Shown: positions 21,402 to 33,400 of the stretch, in pieces
How positions within the stretch are numbered: position 1 is the first letter of the stretch
Layout of the letters: every line of letters begins with the position of its first letter
NCBI GenBank assembly: GCA_011009095.1
Contig: VTPC01090614.1
Span: 45,079 to 109,078, forward strand
Length of the DNA stretch: 64,000 nucleotides
Direction: 5' to 3'
DNA from: Ignelater luminosus
Taxonomy: Eukaryota > Arthropoda > Insecta > Coleoptera > Elateridae
Position numbers and translations under genes: made by a program
Notes under the pieces: model-generated
The model's database searches: none
What the model was told of the DNA's origin: nothing
What the model saw: the letters and a program-made list of their open reading frames with translations, nothing else

Positions 21402-24400
21402 CTACAATGATATTTGCAAAATTAACACAAAATCTTTAAAACAAATTAGTAAGTATCATTACCTTGAGCTTTAGTAACAGGTACATTAGGTGAAGAATTT
21501 GTGTACGATCTCGTGTGATGATATTTGTATTTAGCTTTCTCTACTGCAGCAACTTTGTAATAGCCTTCCGTTCTAGCACATCCGGTCGCATGAACACGTA
21601 AATCGTCGCGTTTTCGTTTCTTTGGTGGACTCGAATATAAATCGGTAACACAATGATCCACCCAGTGGGTATCGTTCAGCCAATAACCAATATTATCATC
21701 AGCCAACATAGCTTCATATGATGTTTTCATATATTGTATGTCTTCTGAATCAATTCCTTTAGTGAGAAATTCATACAAGATACCCATTTCTGCAACCATA
21801 TCACGTTCTTTATGTTTCATATCGTGCGAGACTGCAGGTTTCACTGGTTGTAGATGTTCTTGGGTGTAATCTACCGTATTTTGTAATTCTTGCAATTTCT
21901 TCTGTCTATCTTTCTGTTTACGTTGACGTAGAGGCTTTTCTTTAATGACTTTTTCGCTTACTTCCGTTTCTTCTTTATTGGTGTAACCATGGTCGTGAAC
22001 GAAGTTTTGTTGAAGCACTTCTGAAGTTTCGATATTTTCTTTTTGGGGTGGCATACAGTAGGAATGTTCAATTGTAACCTGCACATAAAGATTAATGATT
22101 TAACATTAATGGGAACACTTTTTTTTATTTAAATAAAGAATAATTTTGTAAGAATGTTAAGAAGAGTTAACATACCTGAGATTTTGGACTGCTGCTGCTA
22201 CCATCAGAAGATTCAGATAATCTAGCACTTTTATCAAATGTGCCATTAAGAGATTTGGATTTCTTTAAAGCTTTCTTTCTTCTCAGTTCCAAGCTTTCTT
22301 CATCAGAACTCGAGTGTACTTTATCTGCTGTTTTTGTAAGTGCTGCAGATTGGTTTACTGTTATAGATTCATCCAATAAACTAGAATCGTGGTTAATATA
22401 ATTCAAATTTTCTTTTTCTTTTTCTATCTTATCTTGATACTTTCTCTCCACTGAAGAAGTTACATCGTCCAAAGGTGTTCTAACGCGTTCCAATTCTTTA
22501 ACAGGCGATCTTCTCGCAGGTTTTGTATTTTCTAAACTCTCTCGTTCTTGCCTTTCCTTTTCAATCTGCTCCATATATTCAGTATTCCGTTTCCTTCGTT
22601 CTAGGTATTTTCTTTCTTCATCGCTCATATCTTCATCGCTATCAAAATATTTAGAATATCCGCCAGTAGTGGAATTTGCACCTACACTATTATCTTTTTC
22701 ATTTAATAAAAGGCTTGAATTGTCTTGACTATCAGTATCTGTGTGCATTGGTTCAGGAGTCTTATTAACGGATTCTATTTCATCTTCCATTGGAGACATG
22801 CAATCTTCAGCAGTAGGTATTGGAGTAAGCCTTTCTTGTGGTGTACAACTTCTTCGATTCAACAACTTAATTTCATCTTCCGAATCAGAACTGCTTTCGT
22901 CTGAACTAGAACTCTCACTGGACGAACTAAATACAGAACTATCTGAGCTACCACTAGAACTTGTCGATGCTTTACGAATGCGTCGTGTAAGTCTACTTCT
23001 ATCTTCCGTGTCTGAATGGTGCACAATCTCTTCGTTATCAGATAATTTATGCGAATCATCATCTTCAATAACTGGAGATGGTAACTTTTTGCGTCTAAAA
23101 CTAGGCATCTTAGGCAGAGAAGCTCTAAATCCTAAACCTAAACCTAAATTATCTAAGTTAATATTACTATAGAGATTTTCACGGTTCGCTTCGAGCAATA
23201 TATTAATATTATCTTTAGCTTGTATTGACTTCTCTGTTTGATAATCAATTTTATCTGGGTATATATTCTTATTTTCTTTTGTGCTCTCTTCTTCCCACCA
23301 TGTTTCAAATCTTTTAAATGCTGTATTCTCGACCATTTTCTTATTAAAGTCTTTCTTTAAAATCTGTTTCAATTCCTGAGTTATTTGCTGAACAACAGCG
23401 TTGATAGTTGGAGCGTGGGGATCGTTATTTGGTGTTTCCATTTTGCGTTGCGGAAATTGGTAAGGCATGTATGGCTGTGATGGCTGAAAGTGTGGAAAAT
23501 GAGAGTAATGGGGATGAGGAAGATAAACAGGTGGAGGGCCAGACGTTGTCGGATATGGATAAGCATGTCTCCAATCTTGCGAAGATATATATGCAGCACC
23601 TGGATAACCATACGGAGCACCTGGATAACCTAAATGGAGAAAAAGAATATCATGACATGACTATTTTCAGTAAATAATGAATCGTTGTTTTTAAGCATAC
23701 TGCAATAAACTTTAAAACATAAAGCAAGAAATGCAAGATACTGAACTGAAGCGGAGGGGTTCCGTACTGTACCATGGAAGCCTGCATGGGCAAGGTTATT
23801 AGCTCGGATCTTTGTGCAGCCCAGTCCAAAGCTCGGATTAAGGCCGGGCCGGGCCTCAGTTTAAAGAGTTAAAAGTTTTCGGGCCGCCGGGTCGTTCGGT
23901 TTTATTGGGCGCGTCGACTCGTCGGGCCTCCCGATTCTTTTTGGACCAATCAAGAATTTATCGGCTTGTTTTTTGGATCCCGTAAAGTTTACTGGCAGTC
24001 GGGCCAAGCCTGAAAATTTCGGCCTCTGCAGGATTCTAGCTGCCAGGCATCTTTGAATTGCTCGCAGGTATTTAGAATTTAATGTATTATGGCAACCTCT
24101 TAATACTCGGTTTCATATTTTTTTTTCACTGTCATCTGGTATGTAGTAACGCGTCACAAAAAGCATTATAGTTACCAACAATCTATTTTCTCAGCATTGT
24201 CAGATTTCAGCACATTTAGGGATTTGGTGACAAGCCTTGCAAACCGGAGCATTACTTATGACCAAGATAATACATTGAACTATAGTGCATTAAAGTTATA
24301 TGGCACTCACATTCAACAGGTTGACCATATATACATATATACTAATACATCAGGAAATACCCTGTTCAGATGGTCTCTTACTGTGTTACTGTTATGAGCA

Positions 24401-27400
24401 GGGACGCTGTCTTGTTGAAAATACGTCACCTGCCACCGCAAATTTAAATTAATATTCTCAAGCAAAAGAGGTAGCTGATGCATTAGGGTATTTCCAAGAT
24501 AGGTACTAATGGTTCTATAAAATGGCCAGCTCTTTCTCCGGATTTAACTCCTTTAGACTACTTTCTTTGAGACATTTAAAAAGTGTAGTCTATGATACAC
24601 CTTCCAGAAATGTAGAAGAATTTGCTTATTATCTCTACAGAATACAATCTTTTACATCTTTGTTAGATTTATAAAAATTATTATTTTCCCAAAAAGTAAA
24701 CCAGATAGGTTGATAGCAGTTATAAGGAAAGTTATCACAAATGTGTTGCAAATTCCAAAAATCGAATAAAAAGTAGGGTATTCCATTGAAAAAAATTAAA
24801 TTAGGTAGCGCCATCTGGCGGTGTCGCATTTAATTTAAAAACTTTTTACCACAAAATATGTGCCCCTTCCTTACATTTGTAATAAAGTTTTCAGAATTTT
24901 AAAATCTGCATTTGTTTCCAAGATATCGCGCAGTCCCATTCCTCGCTGAACACACTGTATATGGTGCTCATACAGAAGAGTTAATCTTGATATCATATTT
25001 TTGCTTCTGAGCAAATAAAGACATGCACAATACAAAGCAACTTAATGTAAATTGTGATTTATATAAACTAAATGTACCTGGATATTGCTGGTACGGATGA
25101 AATGGTGCACCTGGAAAATGTGTATGCGTAGGAATGTTAGGATGTATAGGTTCGATTTTTGATTCTTCAATCTTCTGCTCATTACTACTTAAAGACGATA
25201 GACTCATGCGATCATCATCCTTTTCTGATTTTGCATCATATTTTGTATCTGGATCTTGATAAACAGGACTATAATTATTTTCAATATGTTCACCGGTTAA
25301 AAGCTCATCTTCACTAGATGAAATATCGCTTCCTATCTTATCCATTTCTATTTTCACTTGTTTAAGTAGTGCAGTAGTTTCTAAAGCTTCTTTCTGTCGC
25401 GCAACTAAAGCCTGTAATATAAATTACATAAAATCTCAAAAATTGGAAATAAATCGTGAACTTTACTTGTTCTAAAGCATTTCTATGGCATTTTAAATAA
25501 ATCTCGCGTGATAAAAATGGCGATGGTGTATTAGATAAAGGTCCATTTTGATCGGTGTCTATCATATTTGTGCTTATTTCTTCCTCAGGTGGTGGGGGAT
25601 TAATTGGTAAGTCACTTAAAGATACGCTAGACCGATCTAAAAATAACAAAAAAGAGGTCAGAAACATCTGAATAACATGAGATTTCTAGATTCAAGGAAA
25701 TCATGTTACTTACCATCATCACTATCTACTGAGGTAGGTATAGGAATAGGTTGGGGAGGTTTAATACCGCTGCTTTTAGCTTCATCTTCAGAATCCCCAC
25801 CTATATTTAAAAAAGGTGGAGCCAAGCCCCCCGATCCTTTTCCTTTAAGTAACATGGCAATTCTGAAATTAATTTAAACGGCTAGAGTTAAAATTACTAC
25901 TACTATTACTACTAATAATAAAATCTACACGTTTACCTTGTGTCTAGATCAAGCGTTTTCTCCTCTTTATCTTCTAATTCTTTTTCTTTCTTTTTATTAT
26001 TACTATTTTTCTTTTTATCTCTCTCCCTTTCTCTGGAATCCTTTTCTTTATCCTTATTATCTCTATTACTTTTATTATCTCGTTCGTTAAAATTATGAAC
26101 ATAACTGCTGCTTTCAGGCCATTTATGTGGAGGAGGAACATTTGGCGTAAGCCTTTCCCACGGTTCAGAAGGCCACTGTTGTGGTGGCGCCACTGGCCAC
26201 ATTTGAGGAGCACTTATTGGATGATACGCTCCATAAGGATACTGAGGAGGTACTGGTAAATTGTGTGGATAATCGTAACTGTAATAAAATTACAATAACG
26301 TAGGCATACTTAATTATTAGCGTACTACTTACGCAAGTGGGGTTGTATTAGCAGAACCAAGACTAAAATCGCTTTGTGCTGTGCCATAACCCATATCAGA
26401 ACTACTAGGTGTAGCATATTCATTTCTACTCTGTATATAATTTCTAGTGTACTGCCTATCTCTTTCAATTCTTTCTTTTTCAAGCCTTTCCCTTTCTTTA
26501 TCTTTTATAAGATGATTCCTATAATCATCTTTTTCTTTCGGTACATCTTTATCTTTCTCTTTTCTATCTTTACTATCTTGAACTTTCTTATCGTCTTCAA
26601 CCTTTTTAGATTCAACTTCAACAGCTTTCCCTGGTTTTTCTTCAGTAACCGCTGGTTTTTTTTCAGCAGTAAGCTCTTCAAATAGTTTTTTACATTTCTC
26701 ACCAAACGGATCGAGGAAAACTTGCAATACTTTCCCCATAACACTGGTATTATTAAGTTTCTCTACGCATGTTTTAGCACCTTTCGTCACTTCAAATACA
26801 ACTCTCCCCAAGCCCAAGTGTTTATTTGTAAAAGGATGATAATATATAAATAATTCTTCTACTGTTCCAAACTTTTGAACCATGTCTGTTAAGAATTGTT
26901 TGTCAATATTGTCATTAAGGTGCGAAATTGTAACTTCTAAGGGAGGTGGTTCCCCGACATAATTGGCATCTATTTTAAATCTGGAAGTAAATACTAGTAT
27001 TATTTAAGCGACTTGATTTGAATCACATAATATTTTTAAAAAAAAGAAATTAAGGGTCTTCATGAGATAATAATAATTCCGAGTGATTTACAGAGTAATG
27101 AGGTCATAATCTGATGTTAAGAATAATTATTTTGACACTTGCAGCACCTTGAACAATACCTACATAATAACGTTAATAATGTGATCCAGAAAGGTGACAA
27201 TTTCAAGTAAAGGCAGTGGCGGCTTGCTTCAAAGTTTGGGTAGGCCAGGCAAAAAAATATATTGTTGGTCTAGCGCACAAAGGTAGTAAAAACAGCTAAT
27301 TTGCATAATTTCAAAAAGAAAGTTTGAAAAGTAATATCAATTAAAACAGATGTGTTTTTGAATGGTTGATTTATTTTTGGTGCACTCTTGAGTTAGAAAA

Positions 27401-30400
27401 ATTTGAATAAAAGTCACAACTGCTTAAAAAAATTTATATTTTCACGTGTTACTAAAACATATACCAGTTATCTTAATGTACTAAATAAAAAAATGTTGAA
27501 CAACAGACTTAAAGCCACCTAAAAACTAAAAAAAATTCACAATCAAACATAAACACAAAATGTCTTTAAAAAATATTTTCATTGCAGATTAGTCTGCCTC
27601 GTTGTGAACTGCTAACTGCGTTGAATCTGATGTTGATGGAAGACTAGTAATGAAATCAGTGTAATCTTCGGAAATAATCTTTTTATTGAGTAAATAAATA
27701 AGGTCATTATTCTTTTTATCAGATATCATAATGCATCCAGGATATTTAGATATAAGCTGAACAGAAGTCCAGTTCTTTTTAAGACCTTTGCTACCATGAG
27801 TTTTGTCCCAGACATAGCAATAACCATCTTGGATAGATCTATCATAAATTGTAAAGTTGTAAACATTTAGATGGCTCTTGTAATATATCTGTGAATCGCC
27901 AGCAAATGGCATGGGCAAAATAGCTTGAAGATCGAACGTTATGCCTCTAAATGTTTTTCCCAACTCTGCTGATGCCATCTTTTGGTACTCTTTTTTCATA
28001 TCCATTGACTGCTTTTCGCCCCTTTTATGCTTTTCATACTTTTCTCTTAAAGGGTCTTTCTCCTTGGTCTCTTCGAATGCTTTACACACCGAACACTGAT
28101 CCTCTTTTACATACATACAGTAAAAGTGGCGGAAAAAACTTGAGGCAGACTCGACTTTCTTGCCCTCTACTGTCTGTTAAATAATACATCCTCCAGTCTT
28201 CGTTTTTTTGTTACAGGACTTTGTTTACTCCTCGACAGTCACTATTTGTATTAAAGAACTTAGCAGTGTTTTTTGTATATGGTCTTCCAAGCTGTAATAA
28301 TGTGTACACAGTTGTTCCCTTGGGTTTTCAGAAAAATGTTCTTGACGTTTAAACCTGCATTCACTTTCGGAGACCTTTTTTCTGGAATTTCTTTTCCAGA
28401 ACAATTAGTGTATTTTTTACCACTAAGCCTTAACTCTTTCATTTCCATTCCTTTTTGTTCGCCTTCTTTTTTTTGGTATTTCATTCAGTTCTTCATCTCT
28501 TGGCTCATCTTTATCAACATCTTCAGATTCACTAATTTCTTCTGATGCATGGTAAGAACTTCCTGAAGAAGCATAGTGGTCAGAATCAACAGGATGACTA
28601 GCATCACATGAGCCAATTTCTTCAATCTGACGATTAACATTTCCACCATTGTTCATATCACTCACATTTTCGTTTGCTTCATCAGTTTGCTGTACTTGAT
28701 TCCAAACAATAGTTTCAGTTATATCAATTTTACCCCTTCAATGATTTCTTCCAATGTCTGATTTATTAAAGCAACTGAAAAGTATAACTTTTAAGTAAAA
28801 TAAGATGCCTTTACAGTAACTCCTTACTTTACCTTTATGCTCTTTTTCTACAACATTTAACGCCAATTGGATTATTTTCTTCGATCTTGATGCCATAATT
28901 ATTATTACATATTACTTTTCACAAAACGGCACGCAACTTCACAACAGCCATTGTCACATAACCTCAACTCAAGCTCAACAAATAAAACACAAGAGAGGTA
29001 AGTGCTCACTTCACTCACGGGTAGTTCTTGCAGAAGAAGCACAAAGGTACTGAGTGCTTTTTGCAATGTTTGTGCTAGAATTGTACAATTTGGTTGCTTT
29101 CGTTTTATAAAAATAAAAAAAGTGTACAGATTTCAAACTGAGTCTAGCTGACCTAATAAAAAAATGACTAATATTTGTGTTTAGTATTCTGTTTTCTTTT
29201 GGTTGGGACGGGTCTACCCTGCCATCTCTGAGGAGTTCGCCACAAAGTAAAGGTTTGTTCATTAGTTAGTTCAGAACAGTTTAGAACTATCAAATTATCC
29301 AAAACCTGTTTATTCGTGTTAGGGTTGCCAACTTCACAGTCTCCATAACCTAGACAATTTCAGAGCTTTCAGTGGTGGAGAATTATCAAGGGCCTTAAAG
29401 GAAGGAGGGGATAAATATGAGATAGAGGGTCAAACAACAGTTTCCTATATGCTACTTATGCATTTGCTTGTATTCAGGAGCAGTTAGCACAACAAGGTGA
29501 TGCCAATGAAAATCATCGTGTTGGGTGTGGTTTGTTGACAGAATTAAATTAATGTATATAGTGAGAAATAATTAGTGAAGTAAATTAAATTGGATAAGGA
29601 TAATTAGAAGGGGAAGAAACCTGCAAAATAACTAGAAATTTAAATATATTAAATATTGAAGGTTAAGAATAGAAAGCGATACGATCAAATAAGAAAGAGT
29701 GTGCATCAAAGTGCAACGTTGCAAGATTTACAATATCCAAGCCGAATTAGGTAAACTAGATGAATAAGGAAGACCTAGAGCAGCCAGTTCCACATCAATT
29801 ACTGAATTTTATAAACGAAAAAGAAGTTATAACACTAATTCAAGAGAAAATTGGTGTAAATGCAAAAATCACGGAATCATATAAAATTGGTGTAAGACGG
29901 AAGAAAAACAAGCAATAGTGGCTAAAATTGAAAACTATGAAAAAAAGGTAGAAATCATGAAAAATAAGAGTAAACTAAAAAATACTAAAATTTACGTAGA
30001 AAATGATTTAACCATTAATGAAAAAAATACAGTGTGTCCAAGATAAGGATGCACAGCATGGGGATCTTGGAAACGGTAAGAGATACAGGATCGGTTGAAT
30101 GGGATGAAAGTTGGCTATTTATAGGACCTTTTTGTTGGCGTTTGCGAAATCTAGATATCTTGGATAGTTTCAGAGATATTTTAAAAAAAGTAGATTTCTC
30201 GATTTTCGTTATTATTTTTTCTCTCCTTTATTTGAAGAGATATCGGAAAACTAAAACCACTTTTTGTTCTCTATTAAAATATGCTAACAAAATTCCTGTA
30301 CAACGTTTTGGTTTCGAGTAACCATCATCAACCTTATTTTTCTAAATAGGCAAAAAAACAATTGAAAATTGTTTTGAATAGCTCTTGTTGTCATGATTCT

Positions 30401-33400
30401 AATGATGTAAACATGATAGGGTTATTTTGATTTCTTATGCCATAAATTAATGCATTAATTCAAAATAACGAAAATCAAGAAATCTACTTTTTTTAAATAT
30501 CTCTGAAACTATCCAAGATATCTAGATTTTGAAAACGCCAACAAAAAGGTCCCATAAATAGCCAACTTTCATCCCATTTAACCGATGCTGTATCTCTTAC
30601 CGTTTCCAAGATCCCCATGCTGTGCATCCTTATCTTGGACACACTGTATATACATAAATTGCTACTTATGCGTTTTTCTTTAATTAATGATTTAAATCAT
30701 GATTTCGGTGTCAGATGTGAGCAGCCTTACACTGTTGGCAAAAGGATGTTTCTTCCTCGAACCATTGTCGTTATTCGACACTGAAACAAAACGGTGAGCT
30801 TTTAGCCTGAGTTTTCAGAAATCGAGTCTGCTTAGGAAAGATCTGTATGAGTCCCATTATTCTTTCCCTAAGTAGTGCGCTTTGTTGCTTAAGATCTTGC
30901 CTATCATCTCTGTCCCCAGTCCTCTCAGCTAATTCTCCTGCTTGATCTCTTTCTTCTTTTAGGCGCGAGAACTCTTCAGTCCAGTATGGCGCTTATCGCT
31001 TAACTCTCCCGCTAAGGATAGCTTTCTTAGAAGTTTTAGTAATTGTTTTTTTTTGATCCGAGCATAACTGGTGTCGACCTTCGTGTCTATCAGATCTAGG
31101 GTCGCAAGATTTTCACCAGTTTCAGCGTAGAGTTTCCAGTCGGCTTTTTTAAAATTGCATTTTAACTTCGCTTTTGGTAACTTTTCAGGTAACTTTCTTT
31201 TCTTTAAATGGTTAACTAAAAGTATCTTGTGTCCAAAACCACTGGGTCCTGGCAATAAGAAGTGGATGAGCATGGAGGAGATAGTGGAATGAATAAGGAC
31301 TACATCAGGGTAAGAGGTCCTTCCACCATAAGAGAGGAATGTGAATTGTCATTGAATTGCACTGGGTGACTTGATATAAACTGTTCCCCAGTGGGACAAG
31401 GATCATTGTATCCCCAGAAAGCGGAATGAGCATTTAGATCTCCCAAGAGAACAAAATGGTGATCCCACAATTGCTCAACTGGTTGATTTCTTTGAAGTGA
31501 GCTATGAGGACTTGGCTGTGATTAACAAACCTGACGGCATCGTTCTCGATCTTTTTAAGATGTAGGTTTGATATCCATTCAGTTGGAAATATTGCTAGTT
31601 GTCAGTTGAAGCACCTGCCTCCGCTATCACATAAAAGTCAATATCGTTATTTGTTGCTGTGTTTTTAAATTCTGTAAACTTGTCACTAATTAGGCCATCT
31701 GCATTCCAGAACAAGGTTTTAAGCAGAATGTTGTCGTCAGGGTCTGTTTTCTTTCCTCGACCTGTTCATGCTGTCGCTATTATGTGTTTGGGCTGCTTGT
31801 TCTCGGCCACAGGTGTCAGTCATTTAGCTTCAATAATAATAGATTAATCGTTAAATCAGTACCTAATTATTATTTTCACACTGTATGTATGTAGTATGTA
31901 AGAGTTTTGCATTCTTACTCTTTAATAGAAAGAAAAAACATCACACATGTCATCCTATGTTATTAATATTGCAATTTATCATGAAATTAGATTATTAGAA
32001 ATAACAGACTTTTCCATGCAAAATGCAAAAATTGCACAGATCTAACTATTAACACAATACTGTACAATAAAGCTAGACATATTCTTTTATCTATTCTTGT
32101 GAAAAATATTTTATGAGTATCAAGTTACAATGATAACAAAATAGTTGAAGGTGTAAACATTAAACAACATTAAGTCATTCGTATTTCTCTATCTCGCACA
32201 TACTGCTTGCACTTTTATCATTGTTTTTATTGAAATTATTATTATTATTAAATATTTTCTTCGCAAGTATAAATCTGCTGGCCCGTTATCAGATATGGTC
32301 CAATTTTTACCCTTTTGGGATGACATCATCATCTGCTAATTTTATGTTATGACATTGATTAAATCAGAAACAAACCATGAAAGTAACTAAAATGCGTAAA
32401 AGAACTGCCGGCTCGATGTTTAAGTTGTCAATTAGAATTAATAATAAATTAATTAATAAACACAGTGTGTTTTTTCATTTTGTTATCTCTTTCTGTTTTT
32501 TAGCTATGACAAGAAGAGAGGGACAATTGTGACAAAATTCCAAAATTGTACAGCTATCTTTATCTGTTTAATCAGAGCTTGATGGGCTTATTTTACAATT
32601 TTTAATTTGTTAAGTTCACTATAAGTAGAAACTAAAATATTTTTTTTCAATTTTTTTAAATCATCGAAACCCAGAGAAATAAGTTAATAAAGTTTAGATG
32701 TTTGATGGTGTAACCACTAAAAAGTCTGCATACAGGCTGTATTGCTGGTATTTCAATCTGTTTGTAATCTAACCTAACATAAATCTTCAAATTATTTTGT
32801 GTTGCTTGCTCATACAAGTTTATGTCGTGTTTTTCATTTCTTCTCATCATTATTCTAATAATAACGTTTAAAAAATAAAAGTCGAGTTTGTTAAAAACGC
32901 TTTCGGGTAATTTTCACAAATTTTTTTATTAAAAAAATTATTTTATTTTTTACTGGTAAGATGTTTTACTCAATAAAATCAATCAGCCTTACCATAAGCT
33001 TATCCTAGAATAGTAAATTTACATCAGAAAATTATACTACGAAAAGAAATGGGAATAGCAAAAGCAATAAAAAATCTTCAAGGAATAAAGATTGATTCAT
33101 TACATATCCACTTATTTAAATTTAATTTTTTAAATGTATATTTAGCAACATTGAATTATACTGTAAAGTACATTTTCATGAAATAATTTTTAATCATCAC
33201 CAAACAAATGAAATAGTGAGGTTATGTTGCTATTTTAAAATAGAAGAATTAACCTTTATAGCAAAACAGGCCGTTTTGTAAACAATATTTTCGTTTTCTT
33301 TTCGATTTTGAACTTTTGTGTTGTCATATAAAATTAGTAAATGCCTCTGTCATTAATAATAAATTATTTACAATAAGAAAAAATGAAATACAAAATTTTG

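Noticed and set aside
22741-23172. 143-codon plus-strand open frame
   Set aside because: Antisense shadow of the Ser/Asp-rich region of the Set1 exon 22176-23629; its Ser/Leu-rich translation is what that repeat gives on the other strand.
26374-26685. 103-codon plus-strand Phe/Ile-rich frame resembling a membrane protein
   Set aside because: Antisense of the Lys/Glu-rich linker in the Set1 RRM exon.
29011-29262. 83-codon minus-strand frame in Set1 intron
   Set aside because: No family resemblance; flanked by transposon relics.
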